DNA of 47,261 nucleotides from Mycobacterium kyorinense. Its GTDB lineage: Bacteria > Actinomycetota > Actinomycetes > Mycobacteriales > Mycobacteriaceae. The position numbers were made by a program, and so were the translations under genes. Position 1 is the stretch's first letter, and each line of letters begins with the position of its first letter. Below are positions 19,927-27,748 of this stretch, one piece after another. Below the pieces are notes generated by a model. That model had not been told where the DNA came from, did no database searches, and worked only from the letters and a program-made list of their open reading frames with translations. The DNA is taken from contig NZ_LQPE01000058.1 of assembly GCF_002101735.1 (NCBI RefSeq), forward strand, positions 1 through 47,261. The letters are read 5' to 3'.

Positions 19927-19932
19927 TACGGT
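19927..19932 (+). promoter_or_regulatory. -10 element, leaderless start of MinD/EspI-like gene
   Basis: TACGGT is followed by 7 nt and ATG 19940, so transcription should start at or next to the ATG. Confidence 0.55.
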
Positions 19933-19939
19933 CGGGAAC

Positions 19940-20944
19940 ATGAATAACCGCGGCCCTGATCGCGGCATGTTTCAACAGACGGAACCGCTGGCGGGAGGAC
20001 GGCAGGCGGCGCGCCGGCGCAATGATGCACGCGCGTACTCGCCCCCGTCGCCGGCGGACATCCGTGCGACGGTTCCGCTGGCCAACATGGATGCGCCGGT
20101 CCAGGCTGAGCCCGAGCAGGCCGTGCTTGACAGCGTCGAGGACGTCGAGGTCCCCGCCAAACCGGGCTTGCGCAATTTGTTCGCCCAACTGACCCGAGGC
20201 GAACCCGGGCAAGGCAAACCGAGGGCCCACGAACGCGACCTGCGCGAGCGGATCCGCGTGCCGGTGGTCGGCGCCTTCCCGATCGCGGTGGTGAGCGCCA
20301 AGAGCGGGGTCGGAAAAACGGCCGTCGTCGAGACGCTCGGCTCCATTTTCGCCGAGGCGCGCGACGACCGGGTGATCGCGGTCGACGTCGACACCGGAGA
20401 CCTCGCCGGTCGCCTCGGTAGCCGAAACAGCTCGGGTTTGGATGTTTTCGGGCATCCGGACTATGCGCACAGTGACTGGCAGATCAAGCGCGACGACGTC
20501 GTCAAGGCGTTCTCGATGCTGCGCAAACGATACTCAGTGCTGCTGGTGGATTGCGGCAAGACACTCAAATCCAATGTGACCGAAGCGGTTTTGTCGGAGT
20601 CCGAGGCTCTGGTGCTGGTGACCAACACGTCCATCGACGCCATCAGGAAGACTTGGTCGATGCTGGACTGGTTGGGCAGCAACGGGTATCAGAACCTGGT
20701 CGAGTCGGCCGTACTGGCGATCAACCGCACCGAGCAACGAAAACCGCGGGCTTGGGTCAGCAAGGAACTACGGGAGTTGTCGGAACGATTTTCACCCGAG
20801 CGCGTGGTGGTGTTGCCTTTCGACCGGCACGTGCATGACGACAACCAGATCCTCCCGTCGCGGTTGAGCCAGGAGAGCCGGCGCCGCTACCTCGAACTGG
20901 CTGCCGCGCTCGCCGACATGTTCGGCGGACAGCAACGGCGCTGA
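19940..20944 (+). CDS. MinD/ParA-like ATPase of the EspI / ESX-associated type
   Basis: A 334-residue protein whose C-terminal part is a deviant Walker A ATPase. VVSAKSGVGKTAVVETLGS holds both the signature lysine and the P-loop, VIAVDVDTGDLAGRLG is the switch region, and YSVLLVDCGK is Walker B. The first 100 residues are disordered, with several RATVP/NDARAYSPP-type segments. This resembles EspI-like proteins that accompany ESX secretion loci, but no ESX gene is in the window, so its partner is unknown. A role in placing or energising an envelope complex is possible. I recall nothing between pfkA and gatB in M. tuberculosis. Confidence 0.75.
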   Translation: MNNRGPDRGMFQQTEPLAGGRQAARRRNDARAYSPPSPADIRATVPLANMDAPVQAEPEQAVLDSVEDVEVPAKPGLRNLFAQLTRGEPGQGKPRAHERDLRERIRVPVVGAFPIAVVSAKSGVGKTAVVETLGSIFAEARDDRVIAVDVDTGDLAGRLGSRNSSGLDVFGHPDYAHSDWQIKRDDVVKAFSMLRKRYSVLLVDCGKTLKSNVTEAVLSESEALVLVTNTSIDAIRKTWSMLDWLGSNGYQNLVESAVLAINRTEQRKPRAWVSKELRELSERFSPERVVVLPFDRHVHDDNQILPSRLSQESRRRYLELAAALADMFGGQQRR

Positions 20945-20960
20945 ACGTAACGAATAGCTG

Positions 20961-20966
20961 TAACGT
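20961..20966 (+). promoter_or_regulatory. -10 element ahead of the small Cys ORF
   Basis: TAACGT is followed by 7 nt and GTG 20974, the spacing of a leaderless start. It lies inside a run of TAACG-type words (20946-20971). Confidence 0.5.
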
Positions 20967-20973
20967 AACGTTC

Positions 20974-21111
20974 GTGGTTGCGACGACGTTGACCTGCAGC
21001 GTGTGCGGCGCCAGTTTCCAGGCCCGGTCCGCCGCGCGCTACCCCGGGACGGTCCGCTCGTCACCGCCTCCTCTAGACGACGTAGAAAGTGGTTCGTGGC
21101 CGGCGAACTAG
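20974..21111 (+). CDS. Small ORF, 45 aa, half zinc-ribbon
   Basis: GTG-started ORF of 45 codons. The protein begins MVATTLTCSVCGASFQARSA and continues ARYPG. CxxCGxxFxARSxARY is the first half of a short zinc-ribbon motif seen in small actinobacterial proteins; in those the next residues are usually a second Cys cluster, which is missing here. It could be a shortened or decaying form, or a peptide that matters only through translation. Its end overlaps the GTG of the PAS-ANTAR gene by 16 bases, and a leaderless -10 lies exactly upstream. Translation is not proven. Confidence 0.4.
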   Translation: MVATTLTCSVCGASFQARSAARYPGTVRSSPPPLDDVESGSWPAN

Positions 21112-21800
21112 ACGGTCAGACAACCGAGGCCGAGCAGGCGCTGGCCGCTGGTGCGCCGCAGCGGGTGGGATGGTTCCGCTTCTTTTTCGACGACCAGCGC
21201 TGGGAATGGTCCGAGCAAGTGCAGCGCATGCACGGCTACGAGCCGGGCACGGTGACGCCCACGACCGAATTGGTGCTCTCCCACAAGCACCCCGACGATC
21301 GGCGGCAGGTGGCCGCCACCATCGACAACGTCCTGCACACCCGCCAGCCGTTCAGCACCCGGCATCGCATCCTGGACACCGGCGGCGCCGTGCACCACGT
21401 CGTGGTGGTGGGCGATCAGCTGACCGACGGCGGCGGTGTGGTTGTCGGCACCCACGGCTACTACGTCGACATCACCCCCGCCTCGGACCAGCCCGGCGAA
21501 GATGCGATCACGGAGAAGGTGGCCGAGATCACCGGCCAGCGGTCGAGCATCGAACAGGCCAAGGGCATGCTGATGCTCGTCTACGGCATCGACGCCGACG
21601 CCGCCTTCGGCCTGCTCAAGTGGCGATCGCAGGAAAGCAACGTCAAGTTGCGGCTGCTTGCCCAGCAGGTCGCTGCGGACTTCTGCGCTGCCAGTCGAGA
21701 TGGCATCCCGTCGCGCTCGGTTTTCGACCATCTGTTGCTTACGGCGCACGAACGGGTGGGCGGGTCGCCTGAAGAACCCGCGGGAACGATGAGCTCCTAG
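21096..21800 (+). CDS. PAS-ANTAR protein (RNA-binding antiterminator)
   Basis: A 234-residue regulator. A PAS domain (WFRFFFDDQRWEWSEQVQRM to GTHGYYVDITPA) is followed by an ANTAR domain, ITGQRSSIEQAKGMLMLVYG and on to LLAQQVAADF. ANTAR proteins bind paired hairpins in nascent RNA and stop early termination; the PAS part would sense a signal. No kinase or receiver domain is attached. GTG 21096 is chosen because it opens just before the first conserved part; the frame is open back to 21003. It overlaps the small ORF upstream, and its stop codon is part of the gatB promoter. Confidence 0.8.
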   Translation: MAGELDGQTTEAEQALAAGAPQRVGWFRFFFDDQRWEWSEQVQRMHGYEPGTVTPTTELVLSHKHPDDRRQVAATIDNVLHTRQPFSTRHRILDTGGAVHHVVVVGDQLTDGGGVVVGTHGYYVDITPASDQPGEDAITEKVAEITGQRSSIEQAKGMLMLVYGIDADAAFGLLKWRSQESNVKLRLLAQQVAADFCAASRDGIPSRSVFDHLLLTAHERVGGSPEEPAGTMSS

Positions 21801-21803
21801 GAT
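21798..21803 (+). promoter_or_regulatory. -10 element, leaderless start of gatB
   Basis: TAGGAT is followed by 7 nt and ATG 21811. The first three bases are also the stop codon of the PAS-ANTAR gene. Confidence 0.55.
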
Positions 21804-21810
21804 CTAGTCC

Positions 21811-23322
21811 ATGACTGTTGCTGCGGTTGAGCTGCTCGACTACGACGACGTCGTCGCACGCTACGAGCCGGTGCTCGGCCTGGAAGTGCACGTCGAGCTG
21901 TCCACCGCCACCAAGATGTTCTGCAGCTGCGCCACCGCCTTCGGCGCCGAGCCCAACACCCAGGTGTGCCCGGTGTGCCTGGGCCTGCCGGGGTCGCTGC
22001 CGGTGCTCAACCAGGCTGCCGTCGAGTCGGCGATCCGGATCGGGCTGGCGCTGAATTGCGAGATCGTGCCGTGGTGTCGCTTTGCCCGGAAGAACTACTT
22101 CTATCCGGACATGCCCAAGAACTACCAGATCTCGCAGTACGACGAGCCAATCGCCGTCAATGGCCACCTCGATGTGCCACTCGAGGACGGCACCACCTGG
22201 CGCGTCGACATCGAACGCGCGCACATGGAGGAGGACACCGGCAAGCTGACCCACATCGGCAGCGAGACCGGCCGCATCCACGGCGCGACCACGTCGCTGA
22301 TCGACTACAACCGCGCCGGCGTGCCGCTGATCGAGATCGTCACCAAGCCGATCGTCGGAACCGGTGAGCGGGCCCCGCAGATCGCCCGGGCCTACGTGAC
22401 TGCACTGCGAGACCTGTTGCGCGCGTTGGGGGTTTCCGATGTGCGGATGGACCAGGGTTCGATGCGCTGCGATGCGAACGTATCGCTGATGCCGGTCGGT
22501 GCCGAACAGTTCGGCACCCGCACCGAGACCAAGAACGTCAACTCGCTGAAAAGCGTCGAGGTCGCGGTCCGCTACGAAATGCAACGGCAGGGCGCTGTTT
22601 TGGCGTCTGGCGGGCGGGTCACCCAGGAGACCCGGCACTTCCACGAGTCCGGCTACACCAGCCCGGGCCGCACCAAGGAAACCGCCGAGGACTACCGCTA
22701 TTTCCCCGAACCCGACCTGGAGCCGGTGGCGCCCAGCGCCGAGTTCGTCGACCGCCTGCGCCAGACCATTCCCGAGCTACCGTGGTTGCGCCGCAAGCAA
22801 ATCCAGCAGGAGTGGGGCGTCTCCGACGAGGTGATGCGCGATCTGGTCAACGCCGGCGCCATCGACCTGGTGATCGCCACCGTCGAACACGGCGCCTCCA
22901 GCGACAAGGCGCGCGCTTGGTGGGGCAGCTTCCTGATGCAGAAGGCCAACGAGGCCGGTGTCGACCTCGACGCGTTGCCGATCACGCCCAAGCAGGTCGC
23001 CGAGGTCATCGCGCTGGTCGACGACGGCAAGTTGTCCAACAAACTGGCCCGCCAAGTGGTCGAAGGTGTGCTGGCCGGCGAGGGCGAGCCCGCACAGGTG
23101 ATGACGGCCCGGGGGCTGGCCGTGGTGCGCGACGATTCGCTGATCCAGGCCGCGGTGAACGAGGCGCTGGCCGCCAACGCCGACATCGCGGAGAAGATTC
23201 GCGGCGGCAAGGTGCAGGCGGCTGGCGCGATCGTCGGCGCCGTGATGAAGGCGACCAAGGGCCAGGCCGACGCGGCGCGGGTGCGCGAACTGGTGCTCAA
23301 GGCCTGCGGCCAACAGGCCTAG
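21811..23322 (+). CDS. gatB: Aspartyl/glutamyl-tRNA amidotransferase subunit B
   Basis: GatB binds the misacylated tRNA and activates the glutamyl group with ATP for amidation. The 503-residue protein begins near [21 protein letters not shown], with zinc-site cysteines in MFCSCA and CPVCLGLPG. Active-site blocks include [17 protein letters not shown] and EEDTGKLTH. The C-terminal YqeY-type tRNA-binding domain is complete. The gene is separated from gatC-gatA by pfkA and the accessory genes. It converges on the sigma factor gene with a 4-base gap. Confidence 0.96.
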   Translation: MTVAAVELLDYDDVVARYEPVLGLEVHVELSTATKMFCSCATAFGAEPNTQVCPVCLGLPGSLPVLNQAAVESAIRIGLALNCEIVPWCRFARKNYFYPDMPKNYQISQYDEPIAVNGHLDVPLEDGTTWRVDIERAHMEEDTGKLTHIGSETGRIHGATTSLIDYNRAGVPLIEIVTKPIVGTGERAPQIARAYVTALRDLLRALGVSDVRMDQGSMRCDANVSLMPVGAEQFGTRTETKNVNSLKSVEVAVRYEMQRQGAVLASGGRVTQETRHFHESGYTSPGRTKETAEDYRYFPEPDLEPVAPSAEFVDRLRQTIPELPWLRRKQIQQEWGVSDEVMRDLVNAGAIDLVIATVEHGASSDKARAWWGSFLMQKANEAGVDLDALPITPKQVAEVIALVDDGKLSNKLARQVVEGVLAGEGEPAQVMTARGLAVVRDDSLIQAAVNEALAANADIAEKIRGGKVQAAGAIVGAVMKATKGQADAARVRELVLKACGQQA

Positions 23323-23326
23323 CACG

Positions 23327-24220
23327 CTACATCCTGGCCACACCGTCGGCGACGGCCCCGAGCTTGTCGGGATTGGCCACGTTGTGGATGGTGACGATGC
23401 GCCCGTCGGCGTCGAGATCGACTGTCAGGGTGGCGATCACGCGTCCCGCACCGCTGAAGACGATGCCCGGTCCGCCGTTGATGTCGACGACTTCGACTGC
23501 CATCTCCGCGATGTCGACGCCCTCGTAGGGTCGCTTGATCGTGCCGGCGATCCAGGCAGCCACCTTTTCGTTGCCCAGGATGGGACGCAGTGCCTGGCGG
23601 ACCTTTCCGCCGCCGTCGGTCCAGAGCGTGACGTCGGGGGCGAGAAGTTCCATGAGCTCGTTGATGTCACCGCCGGCGGCTGCGGCGAAGAACCGCTCGG
23701 TGATCTCGCGCTTCTTGGCGTGGTCCGTCTCGAACCGGGGTCGCCGGGCCTGCACATGTTCGCGCGCTCGATGACCGGCCTGGCGCACGGCGGACTCGGA
23801 ACGGTCCAGGGCTTCGGCGATTTCGGCGTAGCTGAAGGCGAACACTTCTTTGAGGACGAAAACGGCGCGCTCCAACGGACTCAGCGTCTCCAGCACCACC
23901 AGCATCGCCATTGACACCGACTCGGCGGCAGCGACGTCGTCGGCGGTGTCCGCGCTGGTGAGGATCGGCTCCGGAAGCCACGGGCCCACATAGGTTTCCC
24001 GTTGCCGCTGGCTGGACCGGAGCCGATCCATCGACAGGTTGGAGACGATCCGTCCCAGATAGGCCTTCGGATCGGCGACCTGCCCCCGGTCGGCCGCCGA
24101 CCATTTGAACCATGCGTCTTGGACGACGTCCTCGGCGTCTGCGGCTGTGCCCAGGATCCGGTACGCGATAGCGAACAACAGCTTGCGGTGGTCCTCGAAG
24201 GTCTGCTGGTCGCTGCTCAT
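23327..24220 (-). CDS. ECF41-type sigma factor with C-terminal SnoaL-like domain
   Basis: A 297-residue sigma factor. Sigma region 2 covers FEDHRKLLFAIAYRILG and ADAEDVVQDAWFKW, region 4 covers LSPLERAVFVLKEVFAFSYAEIAEAL. A SnoaL/NTF2-like domain follows. The two ECF41 hallmarks are present: DGGGK (residues 202-206) and NPDKL (283-287). In this group the extra domain takes the place of an anti-sigma factor. It resembles SigJ of M. tuberculosis in type. The ATG overlaps the stop of the oxidoreductase gene (ATGA), so both are read from the promoter at 25417-25444. Confidence 0.9.
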   Translation of the reverse strand: MSSDQQTFEDHRKLLFAIAYRILGTAADAEDVVQDAWFKWSAADRGQVADPKAYLGRIVSNLSMDRLRSSQRQRETYVGPWLPEPILTSADTADDVAAAESVSMAMLVVLETLSPLERAVFVLKEVFAFSYAEIAEALDRSESAVRQAGHRAREHVQARRPRFETDHAKKREITERFFAAAAGGDINELMELLAPDVTLWTDGGGKVRQALRPILGNEKVAAWIAGTIKRPYEGVDIAEMAVEVVDINGGPGIVFSGAGRVIATLTVDLDADGRIVTIHNVANPDKLGAVADGVARM

Positions 24221-25377
24221 CGCGTGAACCGGCCGCCGCGGCGCCACGTCGTGGTGCCCACCGACGGCACTGCCTTGAGCAGCCGGTAGGTCGGCCACGG
24301 GCTGGAACTCACCGTCTCTTTGTACGCGACGGCCCACCGGCCGGCCAAGTAGAACCGCGAGGGGCTGTCGTCGGGGCGGGTGAACTGGATGACCGCGTCG
24401 CGACGCCCCAAGCTCACCGGCTGGTGCACGTAGCCGAATCGAAACTTCTTGGGCTGCTTGCCTTTCAGTTGCCGGCTGATCGACGCGGCGGCGTGCAGCG
24501 CCGTCGGGATTCCGCTTTGGCAGGTGCCGTGCATGACCCCGTACCGCTGCCGGATGGCGGCGGCGTCGCCGACGGCGTAGACGTTGGGGTGTGACACCGA
24601 GCGCAGCGACTCGTCGGTGACGATCCGGCCGCGCTCGTCGACCCGCAATCCCGCGGCGGCCGCCAGCGGTGACACCCGCACCCCGGTGGTCCACAGCACT
24701 GCCTGCGCGCCAACCACGTCGCCGTCGGCCAGCGCCACGCCGTCGGCCATCACCTTGACGATCTCGGTACCGGAGCGGACCTGCACGCCCAATCGGGTCA
24801 ATCCCGCGTGCAGGCGTGCCTGTGCCTTGGGGCCCATCATCGAGCCCGGTGTCGTCCGGCTCAGCAGGACGACGTCCAGTTCGGGATGCTGCTCGGCGAT
24901 CTCGGCAGCGGATTCGACACCGGTCAGGCCGCCGCCCGCCACCACGACGGTGCCGTCGCCGAGCCGATCCAGCTGTTCGGCGAACAATGCCGCGTCGTGT
25001 GCGCTGTTCAGCGTGTACGCGAACTCGTCGACGCCCGGCACCGCGGCGGTGTCCGCGACGCTGCCGAGCGCATAGACCAACGTGTCGTAGCGCAGGGTGC
25101 GCACGTCGTCGACGCGGACGGTCTGCGCGTCGGCGTCGATGGCCGTAACCCAGCCCTCGACGAACGTGACGGCGGTGCCCTCGAGCAGATCGGGGATCTG
25201 CAAGTCGGCCAGCTGTTGGCCGGACGCGACCTGGTGCAGGCGCAGCCTCTCAGTGAACCGGCGCTCCGGGTTGACCAGCGTGATGTGGGTGTCCTCGCGG
25301 CGGCGCACCCGCGCTGCCAGGCTGATGGCCGCGGCCATGCCGGTGTATCCGCCGCCGATGATCACGATCTCGTTCAT
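24217..25377 (-). CDS. FAD-dependent NAD(P)H dehydrogenase-like oxidoreductase (ECF41 partner)
   Basis: A 386-residue flavoprotein of the type II NADH dehydrogenase kind. The FAD loop is IVIIGGGYTGMAAAISL at the N-terminus, the NAD(P)H loop is TVVVAGGGLTGVESAAEIA, and the second FAD block is HPNVYAVGDAAAI. There is no clear C-terminal membrane anchor. ECF41 sigma factors are usually encoded with a carboxymuconolactone decarboxylase, oxidoreductase or epimerase, and this enzyme fills that place. The ATG at 25377 has AAAGGG upstream; the longer open frame to 26031 is only a shadow of the next genes. Confidence 0.88.
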   Translation of the reverse strand: MNEIVIIGGGYTGMAAAISLAARVRRREDTHITLVNPERRFTERLRLHQVASGQQLADLQIPDLLEGTAVTFVEGWVTAIDADAQTVRVDDVRTLRYDTLVYALGSVADTAAVPGVDEFAYTLNSAHDAALFAEQLDRLGDGTVVVAGGGLTGVESAAEIAEQHPELDVVLLSRTTPGSMMGPKAQARLHAGLTRLGVQVRSGTEIVKVMADGVALADGDVVGAQAVLWTTGVRVSPLAAAAGLRVDERGRIVTDESLRSVSHPNVYAVGDAAAIRQRYGVMHGTCQSGIPTALHAAASISRQLKGKQPKKFRFGYVHQPVSLGRRDAVIQFTRPDDSPSRFYLAGRWAVAYKETVSSSPWPTYRLLKAVPSVGTTTWRRGGRFTR

Positions 25378-25416
25378 GGTCTTGCCCTTTCGTGTGTGAA
25401 CTGCTGACGCACACCA

Positions 25417-25444
25417 GACGGATCGTGCGGACGGATTTGTGACA
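25417..25444 (-). promoter_or_regulatory. ECF41-type promoter for the oxidoreductase-sigma operon
   Basis: On the minus strand TGTCACA (25444-25438) is followed by 17 nt and CGTC (25420-25417). This is the ECF41 promoter pattern as I remember it from the literature. The expected start site is about 35 nt before the oxidoreductase ATG, so the sigma factor should drive its own operon. Confidence 0.7.
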
Positions 25445-25477
25445 CATGTTCGGCAACCGCGGAATCTTGCGGACCTG

Positions 25478-25494
25478 TTAGACCGGTGGTCTAA
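25478..25494. promoter_or_regulatory. TetR operator, copy 1
   Basis: Perfect inverted repeat TTAGACC-GGT-GGTCTAA in the divergent gap. Its centre is 20 bp from that of copy 2, so both face the same side of the helix. Confidence 0.75.
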
Positions 25495-25497
25495 TCT

Positions 25498-25514
25498 ATA
25501 GACCGGTGGTCTAA
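25498..25514. promoter_or_regulatory. TetR operator, copy 2
   Basis: ATAGACC-GGT-GGTCTAA, identical to copy 1 but for one end base. Likely bound by the TetR protein encoded at 26009. Confidence 0.75.
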
Positions 25515-25558
25515 AACGAAGACGACGTCCGCCGCCACGTCGAGAAGGTTCGGTAACC

Positions 25559-25996
25559 ATGCGCACCCCTACCGCCCCGGCCGATCGCTCGCAGCGCACG
25601 CGCTCATTCGCACGCGTGCTCGGTCCGTTCATCGCCGTCGTGCCCGCGATCGTCGCGATCAGAGCGAAAAGCGTCGGGAGCCAGCTGTCGGGTTTCGCCG
25701 ACGACCCGATGTGGCCGTGGGTGCTGGGCGCGCTGCTCTTCTTTGCCGGCCTGTTCGTCGTTGCGTTCCACCAGTATTGGGGCAGCATTGCGGCGGTGAT
25801 CATTTCGCTGTTCGGCTGGTTTTTGCTGCTGCGAGGCTTCGCATTGCTTGCCACGCCACAGCTGATCGTCCAAGGGGCCGAAAACGCCACCGAAGCATCG
25901 AGCCCTGCCATCGGCGCCGTGCGGGCCGGTTTCGGGTTGCTCGCGCTGTGCGGCCTGTACCTGACATATGTGGGGTGGCTGAAGAAGTCCGACTGA
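25559..25996 (+). CDS. Small membrane protein, function unknown
   Basis: A 145-residue membrane protein I do not recognise. A basic N-terminus precedes a helix (VLGPFIAVVPAIVAI); further helices are VLGALLFFAGLFVVAF, GSIAAVIISLFGWFLLL and AGFGLLALCGLYLTYVGWL, so about four. There are no charged residues inside the helices to suggest transport chemistry. GAGAAGG lies 10 nt before the ATG. The TetR gene starts 12 bases after its stop, so the two form an operon under the twin operators; the regulator probably controls this membrane protein. Confidence 0.75.
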   Translation: MRTPTAPADRSQRTRSFARVLGPFIAVVPAIVAIRAKSVGSQLSGFADDPMWPWVLGALLFFAGLFVVAFHQYWGSIAAVIISLFGWFLLLRGFALLATPQLIVQGAENATEASSPAIGAVRAGFGLLALCGLYLTYVGWLKKSD

Positions 25997-26008
25997 TTCG
26001 ATACCGCC

Positions 26009-26713
26009 ATGCCGCGTGTCGTGAAACCCAAGGACGTCCGGAGGGGCGAAGTGCTCGACCAGGCACTCGCGCTCTTCCTCGAACGTGGTTATGAAAATGT
26101 CAGTCTCAACGACCTTCTCGCTGCGACAGGCACGTCGAAAGGCGCTTTCTACCACTACTTCCCATCCAAGGAGGCACTAATCACCGCGCTGGCGCAACGC
26201 AGCGCCGCGGAGGCCTTCGAAGCTTTGCGCCCGGTCTTCGAGCAGCCCGGCAAGAACGCGCTGGAACGCCTCAACGCGGGACTTGCGGCGAGTTATCAGG
26301 TCAAGATCGCCATGGGGGCCCCCGAACAGATCGCGGCTATGACGCCACTGTTCGAGCCGAACAACCACGCGCTGTTCGCCAAGATCGTGACGATCTGGGA
26401 GGACCTCTTCCGGCCGGTACTCACCGAAGTCATCACCCAGGGAGTACGCGAGGGCGTGTTCGACACCTTCGATCCCGAGGGCGTCGGTGACATCATTCAG
26501 GGGTTCGCGGCCAGCCTGCAGACCAACCTGGTTCAGGTACTCAATGCACGCGACGCGAAATCCCGACGCAAGGCCATCGATGACTGCGTGAAGCGCATCA
26601 AGCTGCACGGCATTACGACCGACCGGATCCTCGGTCTGCCCGACGGGTCGACGGCAGTGCTCGACCGCGAGCAGGTCGAGGCGATGGTGGCGCTCCTCAA
26701 GCCCGCCGGTTAG
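26009..26713 (+). CDS. TetR family transcriptional regulator
   Basis: A 234-residue regulator with the N-terminal helix-turn-helix NVSLNDLLAATGTSKGAFYHYFPSKEALI. The C-terminal domain is a typical all-helical ligand-binding part with no known signature. It follows the membrane protein gene and would bind the two 17-bp TAGACC-GGT-GGTCTA sites upstream of that gene, thus repressing its own operon. Being next to the divergent ECF41 promoter, it may also affect the oxidoreductase. Confidence 0.87.
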   Translation: MPRVVKPKDVRRGEVLDQALALFLERGYENVSLNDLLAATGTSKGAFYHYFPSKEALITALAQRSAAEAFEALRPVFEQPGKNALERLNAGLAASYQVKIAMGAPEQIAAMTPLFEPNNHALFAKIVTIWEDLFRPVLTEVITQGVREGVFDTFDPEGVGDIIQGFAASLQTNLVQVLNARDAKSRRKAIDDCVKRIKLHGITTDRILGLPDGSTAVLDREQVEAMVALLKPAG

Positions 26714-26772
26714 AGCTCCCACTCGCGTGCCGCTGCGCCTGACGGGCGCGGCGTAAGCCCACGGCGAACAGG

Positions 26773-26812
26773 GGCATACCTCGCACCGCTGCAACGCTGA
26801 CGCGGGTATGCC
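26773..26812 (+). promoter_or_regulatory. Inverted repeat spanning the start of the HtrA-like gene
   Basis: GGCATACC (26773-26780) pairs with GGTATGCC (26805-26812) across 24 nt. The right arm contains the ATG at 26808. No Shine-Dalgarno is visible, so this may hide the start in the mRNA or be a regulator site; it could also be chance. Confidence 0.3.
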
Positions 26813-27734
26813 TGACGACGCCGACGCGCTGGACGCGTACTCGGCGGTGGTTACCGCCGTCGCCCAGGCGGTGCTGCCCAGCGTCGCCAGCCTCGCGGTA
26901 CGCAGCCGCCGCGGCAACGGCGCGGGCAGCGCAAGCGTCATCACGCCCGACGGCTACCTTCTGACCAGTGCGCACGTCGTCGCCGGAGCACGTACTGCGC
27001 AGGCGACATTCACCGACGGCACGACGGTGGGCGTCGATATCGCCGGGCGCGACGAACTCTCCGACCTCGCCGTGCTCAAAGCCCGTGGTGCCGTTCCCGC
27101 CCCGGTCACGATGGGACGCGCGGAGGATCTCCGCGTCGGCCAATTGGTTGTGGCGGTGGGCAATCCGCTCGGGCTGGCCGGCAGCGTCACGGCTGGCATT
27201 GTCTCCGGTCTCGGGCGCTCACTGCCCACCCGTGCCGGCCGGGTCGTCGACGAGGTGATCCAAACCGATGCCGCGCTGAATCCGGGAAACAGCGGCGGCG
27301 TGTTGTCCGATGGCCGCGGACAGATGGTCGGGGTGAACACCGCAGTCGCGGGAGTCGGCCTGGGCCTGGCTGTACCGATCAACGCGTCGACCCACAAGAT
27401 CATCGCCGCCTTGATGCATGCCGGCCGGGTGCGCCGCGCATGGCTCGGCATCGCCGGCGCACATATTCCGGTGCCGCCCGTCGTCGCCGCCAAACTAGGC
27501 ACCACGCACGGGCTGCAGATCGCCAGTGTGGTCGCGGGCAGCCCGGCCGCCGAAGCCGGCCTGCGCCGTGGCGACATCGTCGTCAGTGTCGACGGCAAGA
27601 ACGTGGTGACCGCCACCGCGATTCAGCAGCTCATGGTCGAAGATGCGATCGCGCGCCGCATCGAGATGACGGTGTGGCGTAACGGCGCGCTCGTCGACGT
27701 GTTCGTGGTACCGCGCGAGCTCGCCGAACGCTGA
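26808..27734 (+). CDS. HtrA/DegP-like serine protease with PDZ domain, no export signal
   Basis: A 308-residue trypsin-like protease with one PDZ domain. The triad is complete: H56 in TSAHVVAG, D86 in LSDLAVLK, S162 in NPGNSGG. The PDZ part includes AAEAGLRRGDIVVSVDGKNV. Unlike the usual mycobacterial HtrA proteins there is no signal peptide or membrane helix at the N-terminus (MPDDADALDAYSAVV), so it is probably cytosolic unless the start is wrong. It stands alone, 15 bases before the DUF2236 gene. Confidence 0.85.
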   Translation: MPDDADALDAYSAVVTAVAQAVLPSVASLAVRSRRGNGAGSASVITPDGYLLTSAHVVAGARTAQATFTDGTTVGVDIAGRDELSDLAVLKARGAVPAPVTMGRAEDLRVGQLVVAVGNPLGLAGSVTAGIVSGLGRSLPTRAGRVVDEVIQTDAALNPGNSGGVLSDGRGQMVGVNTAVAGVGLGLAVPINASTHKIIAALMHAGRVRRAWLGIAGAHIPVPPVVAAKLGTTHGLQIASVVAGSPAAEAGLRRGDIVVSVDGKNVVTATAIQQLMVEDAIARRIEMTVWRNGALVDVFVVPRELAER

Positions 27735-27748
27735 GCCATCATGGCTAG

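Noticed and set aside
20974..21111. Frameshift joining the small Cys ORF to the PAS-ANTAR N-terminus
   Set aside because: The frame 21003 upstream of 21096 lacks the second zinc-ribbon half, so no single base change restores a full motif.
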